DNA of 38,206 bases from a virus: positions 1 to 38,206 of the IMG/VR virus record IMGVR_UViG_3300015171_000014; one strand, written 5' to 3'. Under the pieces are notes generated by a model. That model was given only the letters and a program-made list of their open reading frames with translations, did no database searches and had not been told where the DNA came from. Of the stretch, positions 7,160 to 15,171 are shown in pieces. The translations under genes and the position numbers were made by a program. Positions within the stretch are counted from its first letter, which is position 1. Each line of letters starts with the position of its first letter.

Positions 7160-7188
7160 TTGACACCGAACAGACGAAAGCGTAAAAC
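7160..7188 (+). promoter_or_regulatory. Promoter for small terminase, near-leaderless
   Basis: TTGACA (7160-7165), a 17-bp spacer and TAAAAC (7183-7188) are followed by the ATG at 7198, so the expected transcript has only about three bases of leader. No SD is visible. This repeats the arrangement at the HTH gene. Confidence 0.5.
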
Positions 7189-7197
7189 CCATAACCC

Positions 7198-7644
7198 ATG
7201 ACCTCGGTTGCCATTTTGCATCGCGATCAAATCCTTGAGCGGGTAGCTGCCGGCGAACATCTTGCCGCCATCGCTGCCAATCTCGGTGTTTCGGCACCAG
7301 CAATCTCAAAAGTCCTTGCCAATGACCCAGCGTATGTCGCGGCACGTCAGGAATGCGTGGCGACCCGATTGGAGCGTTTTGAGGCTGCTTTGGATGAGGA
7401 TGAAGCCGTCGAGTCCATGGTTAAGCTCGCGCGTGTGAAGGCGCAACTCTCTCAGGCCCAATGGCGCGCCGAGTGCGAGTTTCCAGAGCGCTGGTCGAAG
7501 GGAAACCGGCAGATTGGCCCGACCTCGCAGACGCCAATGGTGCAAATTTTCTTGGCCGAAGGCGCGAGCGCAACTGTCGTATCCGCGCAACAACCGACTA
7601 ACGCGCGAACACTTGAACCCGCAAGCGATGACGCGCAGAGGTGA
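7198..7644 (+). CDS. terS: Terminase small subunit-like protein (148 aa)
   Basis: The N-terminal third is an HTH (LERVAAGEHLAAIAANLGVS then SKVLAND, about 12-42), followed by helical residues and the segment AQWRAECEFPERWSKGNRQ (about 83-101), similar to small-terminase-like proteins of many proteobacterial phages. Small terminases recognise the packaging site and recruit the large subunit. The C-terminal 45 residues are low complexity. The start is the only ATG that keeps the whole HTH; it lacks an SD. It opens the late rightward block, and the candidate origin lies just upstream, where a pac or cos site could also be. Confidence 0.7.
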   Translation: MTSVAILHRDQILERVAAGEHLAAIAANLGVSAPAISKVLANDPAYVAARQECVATRLERFEAALDEDEAVESMVKLARVKAQLSQAQWRAECEFPERWSKGNRQIGPTSQTPMVQIFLAEGASATVVSAQQPTNARTLEPASDDAQR

Positions 7645-7669
7645 AATGGTCGGGAAGCCGCGCCAATGC

Positions 7670-7697
7670 TTGTTATACGTGTTTCGTTGCGTATAAT
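7670..7697 (+). promoter_or_regulatory. Promoter overlapped by a perfect inverted repeat
   Basis: TTGTTA (7670-7675), a 16-bp spacer and consensus TATAAT (7692-7697) form a strong promoter. A 7-bp inverted repeat, TTATACG (7673-7679) and CGTATAA (7690-7696), spans the -35/-10 region, so bound protein would block polymerase. It probably drives the packaging and head genes. Confidence 0.65.
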
Positions 7698-7744
7698 GGT
7701 CATTATGTTAAATTATCCCGTGATTTCATAGGAATCAATTACTT

Positions 7745-7968
7745 ATGAGATTTCACCCTGATTGCTTGCTCGACTTGAACGCTTTCAATGATGCGTGGTG
7801 CGGCATCATGGAAGTGACGGCGCCAGGAAGCGCCTCGTCGCCGCAGCAAAATACTTTTCCGACCATGAAACCGTCCACCATGGCGACCACCCCGGCCTTG
7901 TCGGATGGGACTCCGGCGACAACTGGGGCTTTACGCGGCTATCCAATGCCGTAGAATGTTTCCCGTGA
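7745..7968 (+). pseudogene. Small gene, possibly frameshifted
   Basis: ATG 7745, with a weak SD AGGAA, begins MRFHPDCLLDLNAFNDAWCG and runs to TAG 7954, but its second half turns into low-complexity Ser/Thr/Pro sequence. A different frame, open from 7792 to TGA 7968, encodes a far more protein-like segment, with ARKRLVAAAKYFSDHE and then GLVGWDSGDNWGFTRLSNAV. The simplest reading is one gene of about 70-75 residues broken by a one-base change or needing a -1 shift. No classical slippery heptamer was seen. Alternatively the second frame starts at GTG 7795. Function unknown. Confidence 0.4.
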
Positions 7969-7991
7969 AACCACTCTCGTAACAATTTGAT

Positions 7992-8192
7992 ATGGCAGAC
8001 CTAACGCCCGACAAACGCAAGAAAATGGCCGCGATGCTGTTCGCAGGTCCGCGTAAGTCGTTCCCGATCAATGACCCCGAACACGCGCGATTGGCGATAG
8101 GCGGTGCTACAAGGTCGGAGCGGGCTGGGAATATCAGTCCTACGGTTGAGGCTGGGATTAAAGCGAAAGCTAGGGGAGTATTGGGGAAATGA
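7992..8192 (+). CDS. Conserved phage hypothetical protein (66 aa)
   Basis: The segment GPRKSFPINDPEHARLAIGGATRSERAG-like (about 19-46) matches a motif common in small phage and prophage proteins, in which a K/R-SFPI..-HAR core precedes a Lys-rich helix. No biochemical role is known to me. It overlaps the next gene's start by ATGA. The start lacks a clear SD. Confidence 0.65.
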   Translation: MADLTPDKRKKMAAMLFAGPRKSFPINDPEHARLAIGGATRSERAGNISPTVEAGIKAKARGVLGK

Positions 8193-8464
8193 AAAAAATC
8201 CTTTTCTTGTTGTTTTTAGCCGGTTGCGCGACCGCTCCCCCCGTCGAAGACATACGATATGTGAGCGCCGGCACAGTCGCAGATTCCTGCCGCCTCCTGA
8301 CCCGGAAGCCCGTTCCTGATGACTGGGGCGGCTGCGCTCAGGTTACATCGAATAACGTCTGTGTGATCTATCTAAGCCGTGATGAGCCGGTTTGTTTGCT
8401 CGAACATGAGCGAAAGCATTGCTGGGCGGGGAATTGGCACGGGAATAAGCCGGAGGGGTGTTAA
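8189..8464 (+). CDS. Lipoprotein with HExxH motif (91 aa)
   Basis: A lipoprotein signal (MKKILFLLFLAGC, lipobox LAGC, acylated C13) is followed by a Cys-containing mature domain with four regularly placed cysteines before VCLLEHERKHCWAGNWH. H73-E74-x-x-H77 fits the zinc metalloprotease motif, with G81 and H84 as a possible third ligand, close to but one residue longer than the metzincin HExxHxxGxxH. The protein is too short to be a normal protease. It should sit in the host envelope. Similar HE-x-x-HC lipoproteins occur in phages and conjugative elements without proven activity. Confidence 0.75.
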   Translation: MKKILFLLFLAGCATAPPVEDIRYVSAGTVADSCRLLTRKPVPDDWGGCAQVTSNNVCVIYLSRDEPVCLLEHERKHCWAGNWHGNKPEGC

Positions 8465-8486
8465 GGGCTTCTCCAATAAAAATAAA

Positions 8487-9968
8487 ATGCCCGTTAAATT
8501 AGAACTCAGCCCCAAGCAAACCGCAGCTTTCCAAAGCGATGCACAGGAAATTCTTTACGGCGGCGCAGCATTTGGGGGCAAGTCCTTTTTTCTCCGGGTG
8601 ATCGCTGTTTTCCTGATGGATGCCGTTCCCGGTATTCAAATCTTCATCTTCCGGCGTACCTTACCCGACTTAAGAAACAACCATCTTCGGGGGCCAACCT
8701 CCTTTCATGCCCTCATGGAAGAAGGTCTCAGAGACGGGCGAATCCAGTACCGGGCGCAGGAAAACGAGTTTGTTAATCCGAAGACCGGTTCCCGAATCGC
8801 TTTAAGCTACTGCCAGTATGAAGACGATGTGGTGAAGTTCCAAGGGGCTGAAATCCATGTTTTGCTGATGGATGAGCTTACCCACTTCACTGAATACATT
8901 TACCGCTACCTCCGGTCTCGGGTGCGTATCGTCGGGGTCAAAATCCCCCCCAATATCGTTGGCAAGCTCCCAAGAATCGTTTGCGGCTCGAATCCCGGCG
9001 GGATTGGCCACGCTTGGGTAAAGCGGATGTTTGTCAACGGGGTAAAGCCTAACGGCGATCTAGCAGTCCCTGGTGAAGTATGGCAGACCGCTGCGGAAGA
9101 TGGGGGGATGACGCGGCAATATATCCCCGCCAAAATGACCGACAACCCCCAAGGCATGACCGAAGACCCGCAATACGGGGCAAGGCTCGATGGCTTGGGA
9201 AGTCCGGACTTAGTGCGCGCCATGAAAGACGGCGACTGGGATATTGTTGCCGGCCAAGCGTTTGAAAAACTACGCCGGAATATTCACGGAATCGAGCCTT
9301 TCACCATTCCCGAGGAGTGGATGAAATTCAGGTCAATGGACTGGGGTTCGAGTAAGCCGTTTGCTGTCGGCTGGTATGCCGTAAGTGACGGCAACGAATT
9401 GCCGGATGGCCGCTCCTACCCTCGCGGCGCCTTGATTAAGTACCGCGAATGGTACGGCTGGAACGGCTCGCCCGATCAGGGGGCGAGGCTCGAAACCGGC
9501 GAAGTTGCTAGGGGCGTCAGGCTTCGAAGCGTTGACGAACACGGGCAGCAGGAAAAATACGCCTATTCGGTTGCCGACCCAGCCATGTGGAAGGTAGATG
9601 GCGGTCCGAGTCACGCGGAACAGTTTATGCGCTACGCTGTAATCCTCAGAAAAGCCGCGAATGCCCGCAAGATTGGCTATCTCGAAGTCAGAAACAGGCT
9701 GGCGGGGGATGAGGAGCCGATGTTCTACGCTTTTAACACCTGCCTGCATTTCTGGCGCACAATGCCGGACTTAGTGCTGGATGAAACCAATCCGGAAGAC
9801 GTGGACACCGATCAGGAAGACCACGTTTTTGACGAAACGCGTTATGCCTGCATGTCGAGGCCGTATGTAAGGGCTGCTGATAAGTCGAGACCGACTATCT
9901 GGCCGCAAGGACAGACGTTCGATCAACTGGTAAAGGGCGCGAGAACGCGCAGATTGGAGAGTGCCTGA
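8487..9968 (+). CDS. terL: Terminase large subunit (493 aa)
   Basis: The N-terminal ATPase has a Walker A-like YGGAAFGGKSFF (24-35) and Walker B IHVLLMDELTHF (123-134), followed by CGSNPGGIGHAW (166-177), a coupling motif common in phage large terminases. The C-terminal nuclease begins near RSMDWGSSKPFAVGWYA (282-298) with D285, and VADPAMWK further on supplies another acidic residue. It would pump DNA into the prohead and cut it. I chose ATG 8487 (MPVKLELSPKQ); the frame extends upstream over the lipoprotein gene, but that part has no terminase features. No good SD is seen at this start. Confidence 0.93.
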   Translation: MPVKLELSPKQTAAFQSDAQEILYGGAAFGGKSFFLRVIAVFLMDAVPGIQIFIFRRTLPDLRNNHLRGPTSFHALMEEGLRDGRIQYRAQENEFVNPKTGSRIALSYCQYEDDVVKFQGAEIHVLLMDELTHFTEYIYRYLRSRVRIVGVKIPPNIVGKLPRIVCGSNPGGIGHAWVKRMFVNGVKPNGDLAVPGEVWQTAAEDGGMTRQYIPAKMTDNPQGMTEDPQYGARLDGLGSPDLVRAMKDGDWDIVAGQAFEKLRRNIHGIEPFTIPEEWMKFRSMDWGSSKPFAVGWYAVSDGNELPDGRSYPRGALIKYREWYGWNGSPDQGARLETGEVARGVRLRSVDEHGQQEKYAYSVADPAMWKVDGGPSHAEQFMRYAVILRKAANARKIGYLEVRNRLAGDEEPMFYAFNTCLHFWRTMPDLVLDETNPEDVDTDQEDHVFDETRYACMSRPYVRAADKSRPTIWPQGQTFDQLVKGARTRRLESA

Positions 9969-10300
9969 TGGATATTGCATTCACTCCGCTGGGGGCGCTT
10001 ATCGCTGGCGGAACGGCTCCCACCGCGCAGACAAATGGGGCGGTAACCGCTGCCGTTACCCAGATTACATTGCCTGCGGTGCCAGCGGATGGCGCGAACG
10101 CGCGATTTGTTGCGCAAGGCACACAGGACATCGCATGGTGCTGGGGGAGCAACGCGAATCTGACGTTACAGAATGGCGTTTATATGAGCGCAAATGCGAC
10201 GGAAACATTCGCCGTTCCGGCACAGCAGACCCAAGTGTCAGTAATCGCGGGCGCAACCGGAACTACCCTCCGCATAGGCCTCGGGCGCGGGAGCAACTAA
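9968..10300 (+). CDS. Small structural-type protein (110 aa)
   Basis: The gene starts by ATG overlapping the terminase TGA. The product is Ala/Thr/Gly-rich with beta-strand character throughout (ITLPAVPADGANARFVAQG, NLTLQNGVYMSANATETF) and no signal peptide. This composition and place between large terminase and portal suggest a virion decoration protein. It ends overlapping the next start by one base (TAATG). Confidence 0.65.
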   Translation: MDIAFTPLGALIAGGTAPTAQTNGAVTAAVTQITLPAVPADGANARFVAQGTQDIAWCWGSNANLTLQNGVYMSANATETFAVPAQQTQVSVIAGATGTTLRIGLGRGSN

Positions 10301-10779
10301 TGGCGCTGCGCACCGCCGGGGCATCAAAGTTTGTCGTTGGAACGGCTACCAACGACAATGCTGCCGCCGGCACTGTTGGCGAGATCATAACTTCCAGCAT
10401 TCCAGTTGGCTCGGAAGTTACGCTGACGACGGCCGTCACCGCCAACGTCACCAGCATATCTGTCCCCGCAGGTGACTGGCACCTGAGCGCCGTCGTCAAC
10501 TTCGACCTGGCCGGCACCACCGGCACGCTATTCCAAGGCGGCGCATCCCTTACTTCTGCGGTGCTGCCGACTCAACCGGGCGGCGGCGGCCTTGGTACGG
10601 ATGCTTTACTGAGTTTCCCGGTGCCGATTACCGGGCTAACCGGCGACTTGGTTCTGCCCGGCGGCGTTGTGCGCTTGTCGATTGCTTCGACCACAACCGT
10701 GTTTCTTACTGCCAGTTGCACGTTTACCGTTGGTACATGCAAGGCTTTTGGCACAATCACCGCGCGGCGCATACGTTAA
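10300..10779 (+). CDS. Virion protein of decoration/fibre type (159 aa)
   Basis: ATG 10300 overlaps the previous TAA. The same frame is open from 9961, but the upstream part lies under the previous gene. The product is beta-rich (TSISVPAGDWHLSAVVNFD) and ends VFLTASCTFTVGTCKAFGTI followed by a basic ARRIR tail, a pattern frequent in phage proteins of unknown role encoded among head genes. Probably a capsid surface or fibre protein, by composition and position only. Confidence 0.65.
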   Translation: MALRTAGASKFVVGTATNDNAAAGTVGEIITSSIPVGSEVTLTTAVTANVTSISVPAGDWHLSAVVNFDLAGTTGTLFQGGASLTSAVLPTQPGGGGLGTDALLSFPVPITGLTGDLVLPGGVVRLSIASTTTVFLTASCTFTVGTCKAFGTITARRIR

Positions 10780-10813
10780 AATCCTGCGCCTATAACCCCA
10801 GCGCCCATAAATC

Positions 10814-13102
10814 ATGGCAGATTCTCAGACATTCGATGCGCCCTCCGAAATCGGCAAAGACCCGAAAGCGGTAGTTCGCCGGTGGCTGCTCGAAATCAAA
10901 CTCGCCGAAAAATTGCAACGCGAATGGTCGAAGCAAGGCAAGGACATCCTCGAACGCTATCGCGGTGAGCGCGCCAAGAAAAATTCATTCAATATACTGT
11001 GGGCCAACACGGAAACGCTGGCGCCTGCGGTGTTCAACTCTACGCCAAAGCCGGATGTGCGACAGCGATTCTCGTCCGCTGACCCGGTAAGCCTCGCAGT
11101 CGCTGAAGTTTTGCAGCGAGCATTGTCATATTCGGTGGAGGCGTACCCATTCTATAACCAGATTCAACTTACCGTGCTTGACATTTTATTGCCGGGGCGC
11201 GGCGTCGATCGAGTGAAGTATCTGCCGACTTTCAGGCCCGCGGCGACGGCGGAAAGCGGGGCGCCCAATAATGACACTGAAATTGCGGCTGACACGTCCG
11301 ACGCGGCTATTGGCGACAACCAGGCCAATTCAACGGACGTTATCGAGTCCGAGGGCGGCGATGCCGATTCTGGAGGCGCGGAGGATACCGACGATTTGGA
11401 GGAAGTCGATTACGAAACCGTCGAATGCGAGCATGTGCAGTGGGATGACTTCCTGCACGGCCCAGGCAAGACGTGGGGCGAAGTGACGTGGGTTGCATTC
11501 AAGCATCGCATGCACAAGGACGAATTGCGCAAGACCTTCGGCAGCGGCACCGCAGATAAAATCAAAATGGATGCGATGACGGATACCGAAGTCAAGGACC
11601 GCGATGCAGATACCTTCAAAACGGCACTCGTCTGGGAAATCTGGGACAAGTCGTCGCGCAAGGTATTATTCGTAGCACCGTCCTTAGAAGACATGCCGTG
11701 CAAAGAGTCTGACGATCCGTTGGACTTGAAAGATTTTTTCCCGACGCCAAGGCCAGTCTATGGCATTGACGATTCAACGAGCCTGATTCCAGTGCCGCTG
11801 TTCGCTCAGTACAAAGAGCAGGCCGACGAACTCGACCGCATTTCGACGCGCATCAACAAAATCATCGACGCGATCAAAGTGCGCGGCATCTATGACTCGA
11901 CCTTGCAGGAACTGGCGACACTCATGGAGTCGGGCGACAACGACCTGATACCGGCCACTAACGCGATAGCGTTTCAGCAAATGGGCGGCTTGGACAAGGC
12001 GATCTGGTTCATGCCGTTCCAGATGGCCGCGGAAGTCCTGGTGACGCTCTATAAACAGCGCGAGGCCTGCAAGCAGGTTATCTACGAAATCACCGGCATC
12101 AGCGACATCGTGCGTGGGTCGAGTGACGCGCAGGAAACGGCGACCGCGCAGCAAATTAAATCCCAATGGGGCACGCTGCGGCTGCAAAAGATGCAGCGCG
12201 ATATCCAGCGATATATCCGCGATCTTGTGCGGATAAAGGCCGAAATCATCGGCGGCAAGTTTTCGCAGGAAACGCTTGCGAAAATGACGCAGTGCAAGTA
12301 CCCGACTGCGGCAGAGCAACAGGCCGCGCGGACGACGGTTCAAACCCTGCAACGCATTCAGCAGGCGGCACAGCAGGCCACGCAGTCTGGGCAGTTGCCC
12401 CCGCAAGTTCAACAAGCCGCCGCGCCGCTGATGCAACAGGGCGCACAGGCCATGCAGCAGGCGCAGACGGTATTGCAGTCCGTGAGTTGGGAACAAATCA
12501 TGGCGGAATTGCAGTCCGATTCCATGCGCAATTTCAACATCGACATTGAAACGGATTCGACTGTCGCGGCAACTATTAGCGAGGATATGCAGTCCCTGGC
12601 GCAACTTTTGCAGGCAATCGGTCAGACCATGCAGACGTTCGCGCCGGTCGTTGAGCGCGGCATGATGCCGGCAGATGCCGTTAAGCAGATATTACTGTCT
12701 GTCTGCCGTCGCGCCAAGATGGGTAGCGCGGTGTACGACGAAATCGAGGAAATGAAAGCACCCGGACCGGCGCCGGACCCGAACGCTGGAAAGAATGCGT
12801 TGCAGCAGGCTAAGGACGCGTCGGATGCGCAGTTAGCCCAACAGAAGCACATAGCCGAGCAGCAGCGCGCCGCAATGAAGGAACAGTCCGCGCAGCAGTT
12901 GGAAGCGGTGCGCCAGCAGGGTGCCATGCAATTGGCCGCCATGGAACGGCAGGCCAAGGACAATAACGACCGGCTGCTAGCGCTGCTCGAGTCTCGGACG
13001 AAAATCACCGTTGCCGAGACCGCCGCTGGTGCGGTTACGGATGCCGCGCAGATTGCGGCGGCTAGTGCTGCCGCAAATGCTGACGCTGGGGCGATGCAAT
13101 GA
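10814..13102 (+). CDS. Portal protein, P22-like (762 aa)
   Basis: The length fits the long P22-type portals. The N-terminus RRWLLEIKLAEKLQREWSK and NSFNILWANTETLAPAVFN match podovirus portals. The central region has the conserved EITGISDIVRGSSDAQETAT and QIKSQWGTLRLQKMQRDIQR. An acidic insert lies at about 155-215. The last 250 residues are Gln/Ala-rich helices, as expected for a portal barrel running into the capsid. As a ring at one capsid vertex it would bind terminase during packaging and then the connector proteins encoded downstream. Confidence 0.88.
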   Translation: MADSQTFDAPSEIGKDPKAVVRRWLLEIKLAEKLQREWSKQGKDILERYRGERAKKNSFNILWANTETLAPAVFNSTPKPDVRQRFSSADPVSLAVAEVLQRALSYSVEAYPFYNQIQLTVLDILLPGRGVDRVKYLPTFRPAATAESGAPNNDTEIAADTSDAAIGDNQANSTDVIESEGGDADSGGAEDTDDLEEVDYETVECEHVQWDDFLHGPGKTWGEVTWVAFKHRMHKDELRKTFGSGTADKIKMDAMTDTEVKDRDADTFKTALVWEIWDKSSRKVLFVAPSLEDMPCKESDDPLDLKDFFPTPRPVYGIDDSTSLIPVPLFAQYKEQADELDRISTRINKIIDAIKVRGIYDSTLQELATLMESGDNDLIPATNAIAFQQMGGLDKAIWFMPFQMAAEVLVTLYKQREACKQVIYEITGISDIVRGSSDAQETATAQQIKSQWGTLRLQKMQRDIQRYIRDLVRIKAEIIGGKFSQETLAKMTQCKYPTAAEQQAARTTVQTLQRIQQAAQQATQSGQLPPQVQQAAAPLMQQGAQAMQQAQTVLQSVSWEQIMAELQSDSMRNFNIDIETDSTVAATISEDMQSLAQLLQAIGQTMQTFAPVVERGMMPADAVKQILLSVCRRAKMGSAVYDEIEEMKAPGPAPDPNAGKNALQQAKDASDAQLAQQKHIAEQQRAAMKEQSAQQLEAVRQQGAMQLAAMERQAKDNNDRLLALLESRTKITVAETAAGAVTDAAQIAAASAAANADAGAMQ

Positions 13103-13527
13103 GGTTTTGGCTTGACTGCGAATGGAATGGCGACGGCGGCGATCTTATCTCCATCGCGCTGGTGAATGAGCATCGAAGTGGACAGTTTTACGAAGTTGTC
13201 GGTTGCGCTTCGCCAGTTCCGTGGGTTGCCGAGAATGTAATGCCCGTGCTTGGCAAAACGCCAGATGAATGGGCATCCATTGGCGTTCTTCGGGAGCGGC
13301 TATTTAAGTTTCTGGCTCCATACGAAACTGTCCAAATCACGGCAGATTGGCCCGAGGATATAGCCAGATTCTGCATGCTTTTGATTGTTGGCGACGGCAT
13401 GCGCATCAACACGCCTCCACTATCGTTTGAAATTGATCGAAACTTGGATTCTGTGAAGTCACGTATTCCGCATAACGCGCTTGAGGATGCTTTGGCTTTG
13501 CGCGCCTCGGACGGTATTTCAGAATGA
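13099..13527 (+). CDS. DnaQ-like 3'-5' exonuclease (142 aa)
   Basis: The N-terminal RFWLDCEWNGDGGDLISIAL has the first acidic pair of the DEDD exonuclease fold, ITADWPEDIARF (about 75-86) the second, and the C-terminal IPHNALEDALALR contains the His and Asp of the DEDDh active site. The layout resembles Rv2179c-like 3'-5' exoribonucleases. Such genes sit between portal and scaffold in many proteobacterial podoviruses; why is not known. The start overlaps the portal stop (ATGA). Confidence 0.75.
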   Translation: MRFWLDCEWNGDGGDLISIALVNEHRSGQFYEVVGCASPVPWVAENVMPVLGKTPDEWASIGVLRERLFKFLAPYETVQITADWPEDIARFCMLLIVGDGMRINTPPLSFEIDRNLDSVKSRIPHNALEDALALRASDGISE

Positions 13528-13856
13528 CCCGAAAGCGTTATATCCAGATTGAAGGCGAACTCGTTGAAGTCAGCCGTGATTTCGTACCCGGACCCGTCGC
13601 CCCCATGATTTTCGGGGATTTGCCGGATTATCAGTCACCGGTGACGGGAAAACCTGTTTCTGGGCGTGTGCAAAGACGCGAAGATTTAAAGCGCACCGGT
13701 TGTAGGCCATGGGAAGGACGCGAGCAAGAGGTAAAAGAGGCGGCGCGCCAACTCGGGTATGAGGCCGCAAAATACGAGGGAAAACTAGACGCTGATGTGC
13801 GCTCGGCGTTGTGGCAGATGTCGCCGGAAAAACGAAAGCTACTTGCAAGCGGTTGA
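13524..13856 (+). CDS. Conserved phage hypothetical protein (110 aa)
   Basis: The start MTRKRYIQIEGELVEVSRDF is a signature of a widespread phage family next to head genes, followed by a Pro-rich segment with PVTGKPVSGRVQRREDLK. The C-terminal half is charged and helical. It overlaps the exonuclease stop by ATGA. The family has no proven function known to me. The 125 bp between it and the scaffold gene hold no gene; an upstream in-frame ATG at 13925 lies there. Confidence 0.65.
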   Translation: MTRKRYIQIEGELVEVSRDFVPGPVAPMIFGDLPDYQSPVTGKPVSGRVQRREDLKRTGCRPWEGREQEVKEAARQLGYEAAKYEGKLDADVRSALWQMSPEKRKLLASG

Positions 13857-13981
13857 AAAGCGGCGCAGGATGCGGTTAATTTAAGATTTTTGTAACAGCT
13901 CAACGCTGTGAAGCGTAGGGCACCATGTCTAAGCGATGGTCGGTCGCGATGGCGTGTCCCACTTTAGACGGAGACGGACAA

Positions 13982-15112
13982 ATGGCAGGATCAGAACAAG
14001 CGGCACTCGCGCTCGACGAAACCGAAGACGCGAAGACGGCGGACAGCAGCGAAATATCGAAGCCGTCTATCGAGGATACAATCCGCGAGAAACTTGCGGA
14101 GATCCGCACGCGTGGCGATAGCGAGACGGCCGACGACGATTCGGTCGCGGCAGCGCCTCCGCAAATCGACCCAAACACGCAATCGCCCGAAACGCCGGAA
14201 GCCAAAGCCGCGCGCATCCGCGACGGTAAAGGCCAATTCGCAAAAACCGTTGATGCACAAGGCAATCCGATTGTGCAGCCATTACGCGCGCCGAATTCCT
14301 GGACGCCGAGATCAAAAAATGACTTCGCAAAGCTGCCGGAACACATCAAGGCCGAAGTCCTAAAGCGCGAGGACGAATTCCACCAGGGCATTCAGGAGTA
14401 CAAGACCGATGCGCAGATCGGCAAGCGCATCACTGAAATTTCGCAGCCGTATGCGCCGCTTATTAAGGCCGAGGGGGCAAACGTCGAGGCGGCATTTGCC
14501 GACTACTTGAACTCAGCGTTTATCATGCGACAAGGCGATGAGGGTAAGCGTACAGGGCTGGTGGCGCAACTGTGCAAACAGTTCGGCGTCAACCCGATGA
14601 ATGTTGCGCATATGCTCGGCATTCCCATGCAAGGTGTGCCGAACGCGCAGCAGGCGCAATATCCAGCGCAAAACGACCCGAACGCGCAGCGCATTGCGCA
14701 ACTAGAAAATTTTCTACGGCAACAGCAAGAAGAAAAGCAACAGCAGACATTGCTTGCCAAGCGGCGTGAAGACGAAGAAATTGGCAACATGATTAAGGAC
14801 TTCGCAAGCAACGACAAATATCAATTTTTTGAAGACGTAAAACCGGAAATGGCGGTTTTGCTACAGACGGAAAGAGCGAAAAACCTCGCGGAAGCATACG
14901 ACATGGCATGTTGGGCGCGACCCGACATTCGGCCTCTCTTGCTCCAACAGCAGGAAGCGGCACGTCGAGAGGACGCTCAGAAAAAAACCCGGCAAGCACG
15001 CTACACGGCTGGCACAAACGTGACGCACCGAGGTGCGGCCCAGACGCAGGCGGCTGTTGGCTCGATTGAAGACACCATTCGCTCAGAAATGAAGCGGCTG
15101 GGCGTGCATTAA
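13982..15112 (+). CDS. Capsid scaffolding-type protein (376 aa)
   Basis: The protein is acidic at its N-terminus, Ala/Gln/Glu-rich and largely helical (SIEDTIREKLAEIRTRG; a Gln-rich coil at about 235-270), and it directly precedes the major capsid gene, the usual place and composition of scaffolds. ANSWTPRSKNDFAKLPEHIK (about 103-122) is common in such phage proteins. ATG 13982 has a good SD (GGAGACGGAC); an upstream ATG at 13925 would add 19 residues but has a weak SD. Confidence 0.7.
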   Translation: MAGSEQAALALDETEDAKTADSSEISKPSIEDTIREKLAEIRTRGDSETADDDSVAAAPPQIDPNTQSPETPEAKAARIRDGKGQFAKTVDAQGNPIVQPLRAPNSWTPRSKNDFAKLPEHIKAEVLKREDEFHQGIQEYKTDAQIGKRITEISQPYAPLIKAEGANVEAAFADYLNSAFIMRQGDEGKRTGLVAQLCKQFGVNPMNVAHMLGIPMQGVPNAQQAQYPAQNDPNAQRIAQLENFLRQQQEEKQQQTLLAKRREDEEIGNMIKDFASNDKYQFFEDVKPEMAVLLQTERAKNLAEAYDMACWARPDIRPLLLQQQEAARREDAQKKTRQARYTAGTNVTHRGAAQTQAAVGSIEDTIRSEMKRLGVH

Positions 15113-15143
15113 GCGGCGACACGGGCTTACGCCCAAGCGCCGC
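15113..15143 (+). promoter_or_regulatory. Two-stage hairpin between scaffold and capsid genes
   Basis: GCGGCG (15113-15118) pairs with CGCCGC (15138-15143), and inside it GGGC (15123-15126) with GCCC (15131-15134). There is no U-run. It starts right after the scaffold stop and may stabilise or process the mRNA so that capsid protein is made in excess. Confidence 0.5.
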
Positions 15144-15171
15144 GCACGCAAAGATATAAGGAGCTTTCCTC

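Noticed and set aside
6770-7345. 191-residue minus-strand ORF over the repeat region
   Set aside because: Sequence is unstructured Cys/Pro/Arg-rich, overlaps two real genes, and has no plausible start signal; the region is better explained as an origin.
11774-12604. 276-residue minus-strand ORF inside the portal gene
   Set aside because: His/Leu/Arg-rich sequence typical of antisense frames of GC-rich DNA; the portal gene has strong family motifs.
6990-13898. TTGTAACAG at 6990-6998 and again at 13890-13898, each followed by a similar CAACG/CGAACG tail
   Set aside because: Only two short copies, with no promoter element or symmetry around both; may be chance.
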